Part shown: positions 53,306-61,667 of the stretch, piece by piece
How the letters are laid out: each line of letters begins with the position of its first letter
Position numbering within the stretch: position 1 is the stretch's first letter
NCBI RefSeq assembly: GCF_026619435.1
Contig: NZ_JAOVZQ010000001.1
Span: 3,355,501-3,419,500, forward strand
Length of the DNA stretch: 64,000 nucleotides
Source of the DNA: Hoeflea ulvae
GTDB taxonomy: Bacteria > Pseudomonadota > Alphaproteobacteria > Rhizobiales > Rhizobiaceae
Direction: 5' to 3'
The notes under the pieces: model-generated
Told to the model about the DNA's origin: nothing
Seen by the model: only the letters and a program-made list of their open reading frames with translations
Database searches by the model: none
Made by a program: the position numbers and the translations under genes

Positions 53306-53683
53306 ATGGTCAAGCCAACGGGTGAACTGACATTGCGAACGCTGGCCATGCCGGCCGATGCCAATGCCGCCGGCGATATCTTCGGCGGCTGGGTGATGGC
53401 CCAGATGGACTTGGCCTGCGGCATCCGCGCCGCCGAACGGGCGCACGGACGCGTCGTCACCGCCGCGGTCAACGAGATGTCCTTTGCCATGCCGGTCAAG
53501 ATCGGCGACACGCTGTGCATCTATACCGACATCGTCAAGGTCGGCCGCACATCAATGACGCTGCTGGTCGAGGCCTGGGCGCAGCGCTACCTGACCCCGC
53601 AAATGGACAAGGTGACCAATGCCCTGTTCGTCATGGTGGCGCTTGACGCCGACAACAAGCCGACGCCGCTGCCTGCAGAATAA
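53306..53683 (+). CDS. Acyl-CoA thioesterase, hot-dog fold (YciA type)
   Basis: ATG 53306 with GGGAG upstream gives 125 residues, the usual length for YciA. Signature: LRTLAMPADANAAGDIFGGWVMAQMDLACGIRA (with the catalytic Asp of the hot-dog helix), then VVTAAVNEMSFAMPVKIGDTLCIYTDIVKVGRTSM. It hydrolyses a broad range of acyl-CoAs in the cytoplasm. The frame is open back to 53096, but that stretch lies in the divergent promoter region and has no family match. It is followed by a hypothetical small gene. Confidence 0.88.
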   Translation: MVKPTGELTLRTLAMPADANAAGDIFGGWVMAQMDLACGIRAAERAHGRVVTAAVNEMSFAMPVKIGDTLCIYTDIVKVGRTSMTLLVEAWAQRYLTPQMDKVTNALFVMVALDADNKPTPLPAE

Positions 53684-53791
53684 GCCCTCAGCGCCACAGG
53701 CCGCCGCCTGACGGCCGCGCTCTCTCCGGACACTGCCATGGAACCAGCTTGCCCGCAGGGCGTTGGAGACAGGCAATCAAAGGAGAATCCC

Positions 53792-54061
53792 ATGCCAACC
53801 ATGATGAACAGCTCAATCTTCGATCCTGTCAGCGCACAGGTTGGTGGTGATGCAGATATGGATGGTATTGCCCAGACCATCACCGCCGACGACATCAACA
53901 CGGTGCTGATGTCAGCCCGTCCGGTCGACCAGCGGCTCTATGTGCTGCGCTCGATGCGTGACGAGCTCGAAGACCGGTCGCATGCCGATTTCGGCAATGA
54001 CATGCAGCCGCTGATCGACCAGATCGACGGCGCCATAGATCAACTGTCGCGGCAGATGTGA
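53792..54061 (+). CDS. Small hypothetical protein (89 residues)
   Basis: ATG 53792 has AGGAG six bases upstream, supporting this start. The protein is acidic (VGGDADMDGIAQTITADDINTVLMSARPVDQRL), followed by two amphipathic helices (YVLRSMRDELEDRSHAD and MQPLIDQIDGAIDQLSRQM). No signal or membrane segment. I do not recognise a family. The next gene, 45 bp later on the same strand, is a small Rho-N-like protein, so the two may be co-expressed. Confidence 0.6.
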   Translation: MPTMMNSSIFDPVSAQVGGDADMDGIAQTITADDINTVLMSARPVDQRLYVLRSMRDELEDRSHADFGNDMQPLIDQIDGAIDQLSRQM

Positions 54062-54106
54062 GATCCCGTCTGACATTGCCCGCCCCATCTTCAGCGAGGA
54101 TGCAAC

Positions 54107-54373
54107 ATGGCTTCCACCAAGCACGGACCTTCCGTCAAGGACAGTGACACATATGAGGCTCTGCGCGACGACGGCGCTTCCAAGCAGAAAGCCGCCCGTA
54201 TCGCCAATGCCCAGGCCAATGACAGCCAGCACCCCTCCTCCAAGGGCGGCAAGGCTGCAGCCTATGAGGACTGGACCAGGGACGAGCTTTACGCACGGGC
54301 GCAGGAGCTTGATATCGAGGGCCGGTCATCGATGACCAAGGGCGACCTGATCCAGGCGCTGCGTAACAGCTGA
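54107..54373 (+). CDS. Small DUF7218/Rho-N-like protein
   Basis: An 88-residue hydrophilic protein. The N-terminal half (DSDTYEALRDDGASKQKAARIANAQAN) resembles small stress-induced proteins such as ChaB/DUF7218, and residues ~52-86 (YEDWTRDELYARAQELDIEGRSSMTKGDLIQALRNS) match a SAP/Rho termination-factor N-terminal helix-extended-helix motif that often binds nucleic acid. GAGGATGCAAC precedes the ATG. Expression in stationary or osmotic stress would be usual for this type, but regulation is not visible here. A 22-bp tandem duplication starts just after its stop. Confidence 0.75.
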   Translation: MASTKHGPSVKDSDTYEALRDDGASKQKAARIANAQANDSQHPSSKGGKAAAYEDWTRDELYARAQELDIEGRSSMTKGDLIQALRNS

Positions 54374-54375
54374 CG

Positions 54376-54418
54376 CCCTACGCCCGCCATTGAAAAACCC
54401 TACGCCCGCCATTGAAAA
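54376..54418. repeat. Two tandem copies of a 21-bp sequence
   Basis: Bases 54376-54396 and 54398-54418 are identical 21-mers (CCCTACGCCC...ATTGAAAA), one base apart, between the Rho-N-like gene and the convergent ATPase gene. They contain the ACGCCCGCCATTG core and an A4 end. It looks like a recent small duplication. Confidence 0.8.
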
Positions 54419-54471
54419 CAAGACTGTTTTACCTGAACGCCGCCGGCCATGACGCTGGCGGCGTTTTCGTC

Positions 54472-55203
54472 TCAGGTTACCCGGCGCAGAAAGTCGCGGG
54501 TCCGAGAATCCTCGGGCGCGTCAAATATCTGCGCGGGCGGGCCCTGCTCGACAATGCGTCCGCCTTCCATGAAGACGATACGGTCAGCGATCTCGCGGGC
54601 AAACTGCATCTCGTGAGTGACAATCAGCATGGTCTGGCGCTGCTCGGCGACACGGCGCATCAGATCCAGCACCTCGCCCACCCATTCGGGATCGAGCGCC
54701 GAGGTCGGCTCGTCAAACAGCATCAGATCGGCATCCAGCGCCATCGCGCGGCCAATGCCGACGCGTTGCTGCTGTCCACCCGAAAGCGCTGCCGGATAGG
54801 CATCGGCCTTGTCGCTCAGACCGGTCTCACGCAAAACGGCATCGGCCCGGGCCTCGGCCTCGGCCGGCAACCGCTTCTGCACCGTGATCAGCGCTTCGGT
54901 GATGTTCTGCCGTGCGGTCTTGTTGGCAAACAGCGCGTAATTCTGGAACACGAAGGCCGTGCGGCGACGCAGAGCCAGGATGTCGGCGCGGCTGGCGCGG
55001 GCCGCGTCAACGCTGAGATCACCCACGGTGATGGTGCCGGCATCGGGCTGGTCGAGGAAATTGATCGATCGCAGCAATGTCGACTTTCCGGTGCCCGACG
55101 GGCCGATGATGGCCACCCGTTCGCCGTCGGCGATGTCGAGATCGATGCCGTCGAGTACGGTATTGGCGCCAAAGCGCTTGATCAGTCCGCGAACGCCGGT
55201 CAT
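54472..55203 (-). CDS. Polar amino acid (cystine-type) ABC transporter ATP-binding protein
   Basis: A 243-residue single ABC domain of the polar amino acid import class: Walker A GPSGTGKST near residue 36, Q-loop FVFQNYALFANKTA, signature LSGGQQQRVGIGRAMALD, Walker B LMLFDEPTSALDPEWVGEVL and switch His LIVTHEMQFAREI. The motif ALDPEWVGEVLDLM is common to the GlnQ/HisP/TcyC group. Its start overlaps the permease stop by four bases (ATGA). It completes the importer with the permease (55200) and binding protein (55884). Confidence 0.9.
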   Translation of the reverse strand: MTGVRGLIKRFGANTVLDGIDLDIADGERVAIIGPSGTGKSTLLRSINFLDQPDAGTITVGDLSVDAARASRADILALRRRTAFVFQNYALFANKTARQNITEALITVQKRLPAEAEARADAVLRETGLSDKADAYPAALSGGQQQRVGIGRAMALDADLMLFDEPTSALDPEWVGEVLDLMRRVAEQRQTMLIVTHEMQFAREIADRIVFMEGGRIVEQGPPAQIFDAPEDSRTRDFLRRVT

Positions 55204-55874
55204 CGGGCGTAGGCCTGTTCCATGCGGCCCTCCAGCAGGCGCTGGCCATAGGACAGCACCTCGACGATGATCCAGTAGAGAATGGCAACCACGATGAAAC
55301 TTTCAAAATAGAGGAAACTGCCGGCGGCTTCCTTCTGGGTGGCGCCCATCATTTCGGTGACGCCGAGGGTGAAGGCGAGCGACGTGCTCTTGATCATGTC
55401 GATGAAATAATTGACCAGTGTGGGGGCAGCCACGCGCGAGGCCTGCGGCAGCACGATGCGCCGGAGCATCTGGCCGCGGGTCATGCCCACAGCCATCGAG
55501 GCTTCCCACTGGCTTCGGTCGACTCCGAGGATGGCAGCCCGGATGCTCTCGGCCATATAGGCCGAGAAATGCAGCGTCAGGCCCATGATCGCCGCGGTGA
55601 CGCCATTGATCTGGGCCAGCGCCGACACCAGTTGCGGCAGCCCGTAATAGAACAGGAACAGCTGCACCAGCAAAGGCGTGCCGCGGAAGAAGCTGATGAA
55701 CAGCATCACCGCCTGATCCAGCACCGGAATCCGCAGGATCCGCTCGACGGCCAGCAGCGACGCCAGCACCAGCGCCAGCGCCATCGACGCCAGCGCCATG
55801 GCCAGCGTCAGCGGCACGTAGCTCAGGAGCACCGGGACCAGCCCCAGCATGTAGTCCAGATCGAGCGGTTTCAT
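55200..55874 (-). CDS. Polar amino acid (cystine-type) ABC transporter permease
   Basis: A 224-residue permease with about five membrane segments: VLLSYVPLTLAMALASMALALVL at the start, ISFFRGTPLLVQLFLFYYG, and the coupling loop WEASMAVGMTRGQMLRRIVLPQASRVAAPTLVN. This short single-permease form, with FFRGTPLLVQLF, resembles the TcyB/TcyL permeases for cystine. It would act as a homodimer. It is nine bases downstream of the binding-protein stop, so there is no hairpin between them, unlike in the other ABC operons of this window. Confidence 0.88.
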   Translation of the reverse strand: MKPLDLDYMLGLVPVLLSYVPLTLAMALASMALALVLASLLAVERILRIPVLDQAVMLFISFFRGTPLLVQLFLFYYGLPQLVSALAQINGVTAAIMGLTLHFSAYMAESIRAAILGVDRSQWEASMAVGMTRGQMLRRIVLPQASRVAAPTLVNYFIDMIKSTSLAFTLGVTEMMGATQKEAAGSFLYFESFIVVAILYWIIVEVLSYGQRLLEGRMEQAYAR

Positions 55875-55883
55875 GGCTAAACC

Positions 55884-56639
55884 CTATTCGGTCGAGGTGA
55901 TATCCGACCCGAACCATGTCTGGGAGATTTCCGCAAGCGTGCCGTCTTCCTTCAGCGCCGTCAGCGCCGCGTCGACCTTGTCCCGCAGGGCCCGGCCTTC
56001 CTCGTCATCGCGGAACGGCAGGGCATTGTGGATCTCGGCAAAGGGCTTGCCCGCGAGCGCCAGCGGCAGCGGGCTCTTGTCGATGACTTCGGCCGAAGAC
56101 ACCCGGTCCATCACGAAGGCATCGACGCGGCCAAGTGCCGTGTCCTGCTCGATATTGGACTCGTAGGTCTTGATGGTGATCTCGCCGGCATAGGGAAGCT
56201 CGCGCAGCAATTGCTCGAAATTCGAACCCAGATTGACCGCCACCGTGCGGCCCTTGAGATCCTCCGGACCGTTGATGTCGCCCTCATTGCCCTTCTTAAC
56301 CACCACCTGGGCGCCGTCATAGACATAGGGCTGGGTAAAGGCGAAGGCCTCTTCCCGCTCCGGCGTGATGGTGATCTGGTTGGCAACCGTGTCGATGCGG
56401 CCGGAGCTCAGGGCGCCGATCAGGCCGGAAAACGACATGGTGACATATTCGACCTCAAGCCCGGCCTGGCGGCCGACCGCGTCCATCACGTCCACTTCAA
56501 AGCCCTGAAGCTTGTCCTGCTTGACGAAGGTGAAGGGGAAATAGCCGCCCGACATGCCGACCCGGAGCGTGTCCTGGGCCTGTGCCATGGTAACGAAGCT
56601 GGCCGTGGTGACGGCAGCGATGACAAGTGCTTTCAACAT
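55884..56639 (-). CDS. Amino acid ABC transporter substrate-binding protein (FliY/TcyA-like)
   Basis: ATG 56639 (LKALVIAAVTTASFVTMAQAQ) starts a clear signal peptide with AAGGGA upstream; the longer frame to 56744 is not supported. The mature ~230 residues have the family 3 fold: TLRVGMSGGYFPFTFVKQDKLQGFEVDVMDA, SFSGLIGALSSGRIDTVANQITITPEREEAFAFTQPY, and DLKGRTVAVNLGSNFEQLLRE. The pattern is closest to cystine/diaminopimelate-type binding proteins, but glutamine or another polar residue is possible. First gene of the three-gene importer, divergent from no close gene; dusA lies upstream on the same strand. Confidence 0.87.
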   Translation of the reverse strand: MLKALVIAAVTTASFVTMAQAQDTLRVGMSGGYFPFTFVKQDKLQGFEVDVMDAVGRQAGLEVEYVTMSFSGLIGALSSGRIDTVANQITITPEREEAFAFTQPYVYDGAQVVVKKGNEGDINGPEDLKGRTVAVNLGSNFEQLLRELPYAGEITIKTYESNIEQDTALGRVDAFVMDRVSSAEVIDKSPLPLALAGKPFAEIHNALPFRDDEEGRALRDKVDAALTALKEDGTLAEISQTWFGSDITSTE

Positions 56640-56833
56640 TGAATTATCCCTTGATGGTCCGGACCGGCGCCGGAAACCGGCGCATCGAGGCTCGCGGCCC
56701 CTTGAACTGAACGGCTTAGATGGGCGTTGGTTCCCGTTTGTCAAAGGCGGATTGCACTATGTGTTGCCGCGTGAACAGGCGTGATCGCCGGTGGTAGCGG
56801 CACGCGCTTCACTCCGGGATTGTCGCGGCGGGC

Positions 56834-57841
56834 TCAGGCCGCAGCGGTAAGGTCGCTAAAATCGATCGCAGCGAAGGCTGCGGCGATCACCTCCGGCCCC
56901 GCCCCCGGACGCACCGCCTCGGTTGACAGGATCTGCCTGAACCGCCGCGCGCCGCGCACCCCCAGGAAAAGGCCAACCATGTGCCGCGTGATGTGGATCA
57001 GCCGCCCGCCGGAAGCCAGATGCGCTTCCGCATGGGTCATCATCGCCGCGCAGACTGCATCCCAGTCGGTTTCAGGCACATCCATCCCATAGACCCGCCG
57101 GTCAACGTCAGTCAGCAATGAAGCATTGTGATAGGCCGCCCGCCCAAGCATCACGCCGTCCACATGATTCAATTGATCAACGGCCTGATTCAGATCGGCA
57201 ATTCCGCCATTTATGCCGATGAAAACATTGGGGTAATGCTGCTTGAGGCGATAGACACGATCATAATCGAGCGGCGGAACATCGCGGTTCTGCTTGGGTG
57301 AGAGCCCTTCCAGCCAAGCCTTGCGCGCATGCACCCACAGCGCATCCGTGCCCGCGTCAACGAGCGCATTTGCCAACTCCGACAGGGCGATTTCGGGGGC
57401 CTGCTCGTCAACGCCGATGCGGCATTTGACCGTCACCGGCATGTCCGACACCGCCTTCATTGCCGCCACACAGCGCGCCACCAGATCCGGCTCGCGCATC
57501 AGGCAGGCCCCGAAGGCTCCGGACTGGACCCGGTCGGACGGACAGCCGACATTGAGATTGATTTCGTCATAGCCGAAGTCACCGGCAATCCGGACCGCCT
57601 CGGCCAGCTTTTCCGGCTCCGATCCGCCCAGTTGCAGCGCCACCGGATGCTCGGCCGGATCATAGCCCAGAAGCCGCTCCCGGTCGCCATGGATGATGGC
57701 TTCGGCCACCACCATCTCGGTGTAAAGCAGCGCCCGGCCGGTCAATTGCCGGTGCAGGAACCGGCAATGCCGGTCCGTCCAGTCCATCATCGGTGCCACC
57801 GAGAGGATCTTGTCGTTGTTTTTCAATGCGTCGCGATACAT
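56834..57841 (-). CDS. dusA: tRNA-dihydrouridine(20/20a) synthase
   Basis: ATG 57841 (MYRDALKNNDKILSVAPMMDW) is preferred; ATG 57898, with GGAAAT upstream, is an in-frame alternative. The ~335-residue flavoenzyme reduces uridines in the D-loop of tRNA. DusA signatures: SVAPMMDWTDRHCRF at the start, LYTEMVVAEAIIHGDRERLL, and INLNVGCPSDRVQSGAFGACLM with catalytic Cys100. LWVHARKAWLEGLSPKQNR is diagnostic of the DusA subfamily. It is a single gene, tail-adjacent to the amino acid importer with 194 bp between. Confidence 0.93.
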   Translation of the reverse strand: MYRDALKNNDKILSVAPMMDWTDRHCRFLHRQLTGRALLYTEMVVAEAIIHGDRERLLGYDPAEHPVALQLGGSEPEKLAEAVRIAGDFGYDEINLNVGCPSDRVQSGAFGACLMREPDLVARCVAAMKAVSDMPVTVKCRIGVDEQAPEIALSELANALVDAGTDALWVHARKAWLEGLSPKQNRDVPPLDYDRVYRLKQHYPNVFIGINGGIADLNQAVDQLNHVDGVMLGRAAYHNASLLTDVDRRVYGMDVPETDWDAVCAAMMTHAEAHLASGGRLIHITRHMVGLFLGVRGARRFRQILSTEAVRPGAGPEVIAAAFAAIDFSDLTAAA

Positions 57842-58117
57842 GAAGTCTGCCTGAAGCCTGTCGTGGGCACGTCGATGGGTGGAGATGCGGGGCCTCATAG
57901 CGGATTTCCGGCCTGATTGCACGATTATTACGCGCGCAACGCACCTGTACCACCCTGCCCCGGCAAAGCGGCATTCCGGGCAGGCCACGGAGCTAGCCAG
58001 GCAAATGGTCCGGGCCCCGCCGCCTGGCACCGGTCGGCCAGATTGTCGCAGCGCATGGAACTCATAGGCGGTCAGGACATTGTAGACCGGTAAGTTTCAA
58101 ACGCAAAGGAGACCCCG

Positions 58118-58687
58118 ATGCCGAATATGGAAAACGCAAAAATCCTCATCATGTCGACCAATGGCTTTGAGCAGTCCGAGCTGGAATATCCGCTTGAGCA
58201 CCTCAAGCAGGCCGGCGCGACCGTTCACGTCGCAACCCCTGACGGCAACTCGATCAAGGGTTGGGACAATGGCGACTGGGGTGCTTCGGTCGAAGCCGAC
58301 CTGAAGATTTCCGACGTCAAGGTCGATGACTACATTGCGCTGGTGCTGCCCGGTGGCCAGATCAACCCAGATATCCTGCGCGTCAACAAGGAAGCCGTTC
58401 AGCTGGTCCGTGACTTCGTCACCGGCGACAAGATCGTTGCTGCCATCTGCCACGCCCCGTGGCTGCTCATCGAAGCCGATGTCATAAAGGGCCGCGAAGC
58501 AACGTCTTACCACTCGATCCGCACCGACATGGAAAATGCCGGCGCCAAGTGGAAAGACAGCGAAATCGCCATCGACAACGGCATCATCACCAGCCGTTCG
58601 CCCGAGGATCTGGAAGCCTTCGTTTCCAAGATCATAGAAGAAGTTCGCGAAGGTGAGCATCACCGCGATTCCGCAAACGCTGCCTGA
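58118..58687 (+). CDS. PfpI/YhbO-type DJ-1 family protein (second copy)
   Basis: A 189-residue protein of the type-1 glutamine amidotransferase fold. Motifs: ILIMSTNGFEQSELEYPLEHLKQAGATVHVATPDG (with the activating Glu), LVLPGGQINPDILR, and the nucleophile elbow AAICHAPWLLIEADVIKGR with Cys111. This AICHAPW version defines the PfpI/YhbO (general stress protein 18) subgroup, different from the copy at 42608. It protects from stress by removing glyoxals or glycated groups in other bacteria. AAAGGAGA precedes the ATG. A host-attachment-family gene follows. Confidence 0.9.
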   Translation: MPNMENAKILIMSTNGFEQSELEYPLEHLKQAGATVHVATPDGNSIKGWDNGDWGASVEADLKISDVKVDDYIALVLPGGQINPDILRVNKEAVQLVRDFVTGDKIVAAICHAPWLLIEADVIKGREATSYHSIRTDMENAGAKWKDSEIAIDNGIITSRSPEDLEAFVSKIIEEVREGEHHRDSANAA

Positions 58688-58786
58688 TCCGGTTCTTGGG
58701 GTGGTCGCTTCGGCGGCTGCCCCGACCCGCCGCAATGGCCGCCATCCCATGACGGGCCAGACTTTTCACATACAGCGGGAGATCGC

Positions 58787-59197
58787 ATGACCCACAAACC
58801 AGTTCCTCACAAGACCCTCATCGTCGTAGGCACCGGAGAAGGCGCCAAATTCTACCGCAATTCCGGCAAGAGCGGCGAACTCAAGCTGCAGCACGAACAT
58901 GATCTCGAGCCCGGCGATCTGGCTGACCAGGGCCCGGCCGGCAAGCAGCCGCCGGACGTCTCCGCCAAGGAATCGATGGAGGCGACATTCGCCAAAATTC
59001 TCGCCAATCACCTCTATGACCTGGCCCAGAAACACAAGTTCGACCACCTGATCCTGGTGCTCGATCCCGACACCCTGGGCGAGACCCGTCCGAGCCTGCA
59101 TGTCAGCGTCACCGACAAGATCATGCTTGAACTGCCCAAGACGCTGGTCAACAGCCCCGTCGACCAGATCGAGAAATCTGTTCTGGCTGCACTCTGA
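58787..59197 (+). CDS. Host attachment family protein (baeRF-like)
   Basis: A 136-residue cytoplasmic protein of the host-attachment domain family: TLIVVGTGEGAKFYRNSG, with LILVLDPDTLGETRPSLHVSVTDKI in the second half. Despite its name (from an Agrobacterium mutant), the fold belongs to the archaeal/bacterial release-factor-1-like superfamily, so an RNA- or ribosome-related function is at least as plausible. CGGGAGAT lies upstream. It is linked to the PfpI-type gene (99 bp apart) and ends at a strong terminator. Confidence 0.83.
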   Translation: MTHKPVPHKTLIVVGTGEGAKFYRNSGKSGELKLQHEHDLEPGDLADQGPAGKQPPDVSAKESMEATFAKILANHLYDLAQKHKFDHLILVLDPDTLGETRPSLHVSVTDKIMLELPKTLVNSPVDQIEKSVLAAL

Positions 59198-59216
59198 TAT
59201 CAGCCGATACGCATCA

Positions 59217-59250
59217 AACGGCCGGGCGCTCTGCCCGGCCGTTTGCATGT
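59217..59250 (+). terminator. Rho-independent terminator after the host-attachment-family gene
   Basis: A perfect 11-bp stem (59217-59227 with 59233-59243) and five-base loop, followed by TTTGCAT, 20 bases after the stop codon. Confidence 0.75.
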
Positions 59251-59382
59251 CTTGGCGAGTGCGGAGGGCCCGGTCAATCTCCCGACGCCCCATCCCCGAC
59301 CTTTTGCCATGTGGCCCGGAGTTGCCTCTTTCCGCCCCTCATGCGAAACCTGCGGGTGCTTTGATCAGGACTTGGGGGGAAC

Positions 59383-59808
59383 ATGACTGTCAGCTACACC
59401 ACCGACCGCATGCTGCATTTCGGCGACTGCGACATCTCCGGCACCGCCTATTACCCGGCCTATCTCAATCTTCTCAACGGCGTGATCGAGGAATTCTGGT
59501 CCTCGATCGGCTACCCCTGGCATGAAATCATCTGGAAGGAACGCTGGGGCACACCCACCGTCCATCTGACTTGTGATTTCTCCAAGCCGTCGCTGTTTGG
59601 CGAGAAACTGACCTTCGAACTCACCGTCACGCGCGTCGGCAAATCGTCGATGACGGTCGAGCATGTGGTCCTGTGCGGCGAGGAACATCGTTGGTCGGGC
59701 AAACAGGTGCTTGCGGCCAGCTGGCTCGACAAGCACACCTCCATGCCATGGCCGGATGATGTGCGCGCCAAGCTGGTGTCGTTCCTGCCGGCCAACCCCG
59801 CGGAATAG
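59383..59808 (+). CDS. Acyl-CoA thioesterase, 4HBT (4-hydroxybenzoyl-CoA thioesterase-like)
   Basis: A 141-residue hot-dog protein with the 4HBT motif FGDCDISGTAYYPAYLNLLNGVIEEF, in which the Asp of DCDISG is the catalytic residue. Later strands include TVHLTCDFSKPSLFGEKLTFELTVTRVGKSSMTVEH. It hydrolyses an aromatic or short-chain acyl-CoA in the cytoplasm. GGGGGAAC is upstream. It is single and its 3' end is 24 bases from the convergent livM-type gene. Confidence 0.87.
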   Translation: MTVSYTTDRMLHFGDCDISGTAYYPAYLNLLNGVIEEFWSSIGYPWHEIIWKERWGTPTVHLTCDFSKPSLFGEKLTFELTVTRVGKSSMTVEHVVLCGEEHRWSGKQVLAASWLDKHTSMPWPDDVRAKLVSFLPANPAE

Positions 59809-59832
59809 ATCCGCGGGACACCAGCAACACTT

Positions 59833-60777
59833 CTAGTCAGATCTGATTTTCGGTGATTTCTCCGGCACCAGTCCGGAGCGGAATTTCTGCAGCACGAATT
59901 GCAGCAAGAGCCCCACCAGCAGCATGCGGATATAGGAGGACCGGGTCACCCATTCCGGCGGCAGCCGGCTGGTGAAGATCTCGGTCGCCGACCAGATGAA
60001 CCAGATCGCCAGCGCGCCGACAATGGCGCCGCGATTGTTGCCCGATCCACCGGCCATCAGCATCACCCAGACCAGGAATGTGACCAGCAGCGGCTCGGTG
60101 GCCGAGGGCGACAGGAACTTGAAGTAATGCGCCGACAGTCCGCCTGCGAGCCCCATGATGGCGCAGCCGATGACGAAGGTCTGCAAGCGGAACCAGTCGA
60201 CATCCTTGCCCGCAGCGCGCGCCGAGTCCTCATTGTCGCGGATTGCTCGCAAGGTGCGGCCCCAGGGGCTGACATAAAGCCGCTGGCACAGGATGTAGAC
60301 ACCGAGCACACAGAACCAGACAACGGCGAGATAGAGAAGATCGGCCTCCCTGCCCTGCACCAGATTGCCGAAGGGGCGCGGCACACCGGCAATGCCGAGA
60401 CTGCCATTGGTGAGCCAGGATTCATTGACGATCACCAGCCGCAGGATCTCGGCGATGCCCACCGAGGCCATGGCCAGATAGTCGCTCTTGAGCCGGACGC
60501 AGATCTTGGCCACCACCCATCCGGTGATGCCGGCGACGATCATGGCCGCTGCCAGCCCGAACGGGATCGGCAGATCAAAGCCGCCGAGATGCTTGGACGA
60601 CATCGCCGTGGTGGCGATCGCCGAGGCATAGGCGCCGACGGCGAAGAAGCCGGCTATGCCCGCATTGAACAGGCCACCCATGCCCCATTGCACATTCAGC
60701 GCCAGGCACAGCACCGCATAGATGCCGCCGGCGATCAGCACGCTGACCAGATAGAAGAACAGACCGGTCATTTCCAT
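59833..60777 (-). CDS. livM: Branched-chain amino acid ABC transporter permease (LivM type)
   Basis: A 314-residue inner-membrane protein with about eight to ten helices of the BPD_transp_2/LivM class: GGIYAVLCLALNVQWGMGGLFNAGIAGFFAVGAYAS near the N-terminus, DYLAMASVGIAEILRLVIVNE in the middle and the coupling loop LRAIRDNEDSARAAGKDVDWFRLQTFVIGCAIMGLAGGL. Last gene of the operon. It shares one base with the preceding permease stop (TAATG), so translation is coupled. Confidence 0.9.
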   Translation of the reverse strand: MEMTGLFFYLVSVLIAGGIYAVLCLALNVQWGMGGLFNAGIAGFFAVGAYASAIATTAMSSKHLGGFDLPIPFGLAAAMIVAGITGWVVAKICVRLKSDYLAMASVGIAEILRLVIVNESWLTNGSLGIAGVPRPFGNLVQGREADLLYLAVVWFCVLGVYILCQRLYVSPWGRTLRAIRDNEDSARAAGKDVDWFRLQTFVIGCAIMGLAGGLSAHYFKFLSPSATEPLLVTFLVWVMLMAGGSGNNRGAIVGALAIWFIWSATEIFTSRLPPEWVTRSSYIRMLLVGLLLQFVLQKFRSGLVPEKSPKIRSD

Positions 60778-61667
60778 TACAGCAACCTCCCCTTGAACAG
60801 ACCCTGCGGCCTGAACAGAAGCAGCGCCACCATGATGAAGAAGGCCACGGCGGATTTGTAGGACGGCGAGATGAAGGCTTCATCGCTGAACCAGGTAAAC
60901 GTGGCGGTCTCCTCGGCGACGCCGATGATAAGACCGCCGACAATCGCCCCCATCGGCTTGCCGATGCCGCCCAGCACCGCTGCGGCAAACATCGCCAGCA
61001 GCAGGTTCCAGCCGAGATTGGGGTGCATAGAGGTGTCCATGCCGGCAAACACGCCTGCGGTGGCGGCCATCGACGCGCCGATCACCCAGGTCCAGCGGAT
61101 CACCCGCTCGGTGTCGAGACCTGCCACGGCCGCCAGTTCCGGCTCATCCGACACCGCCCGCATCGCCCGGCCCAGCTTCGAGCGGGTCAGGAAGAAATGC
61201 AGCGCGATGGCGATGATCAGCGTCAGAATGATCACCTGCATGTGCAGCTCGGAAATCCGGAACGTGTCAAACAGCACCACCGGCATGCGCACGCCCGGGA
61301 TGAACACCTGATTGCCCGAGCTCCAGAACAATTGCGCCAGCGAGCGGAAGATCAGCGCCACGCCGAAGGAGGCAATCACGGTGTAGATGGTCGGCAGCTT
61401 GCGCAGCGGCTTGTAGAAGAACTGGTCGACCGCCAGCGCCGCCACGATGGCCAGCGCGATGCCGAAGGGCAGCAGCAGCAGCGGATGGATCGGAATGAAC
61501 CAGACCGCCGTCAGAACGCCATAGCCGCCAAGGGTCATCAGGTCGCCATGGGCGAAATGCGCAAACCGCAGGATGCCGAAGATCATCGAGATGCCGACCG
61601 CGCCGAGCGCATAGACGCTGCCGATGGTCAGTCCCGGAACGAGATACAGGTTGATGAAATCGATCAT
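60777..61667 (-). CDS. livH: Branched-chain amino acid ABC transporter permease (LivH type)
   Basis: A 296-residue permease starting VPGLTIGSVYALGAVGISMIFGILRFAHFAHGDLMTLGGYG, which is the LivH signature. The coupling loop is LGRAMRAVSDEPELAAVAGLDTERVIRWTWVIGA, and the C-terminal part GWNLLLAMFAAAVLGGIGKPMGAIVGGLIIGVAEE is also typical. Overlaps the LivF gene by four bases (ATGA). With LivM it forms the translocation path for leucine, isoleucine, valine or other amino acids and amides. Confidence 0.9.
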   Translation of the reverse strand: MIDFINLYLVPGLTIGSVYALGAVGISMIFGILRFAHFAHGDLMTLGGYGVLTAVWFIPIHPLLLLPFGIALAIVAALAVDQFFYKPLRKLPTIYTVIASFGVALIFRSLAQLFWSSGNQVFIPGVRMPVVLFDTFRISELHMQVIILTLIIAIALHFFLTRSKLGRAMRAVSDEPELAAVAGLDTERVIRWTWVIGASMAATAGVFAGMDTSMHPNLGWNLLLAMFAAAVLGGIGKPMGAIVGGLIIGVAEETATFTWFSDEAFISPSYKSAVAFFIMVALLLFRPQGLFKGRLL

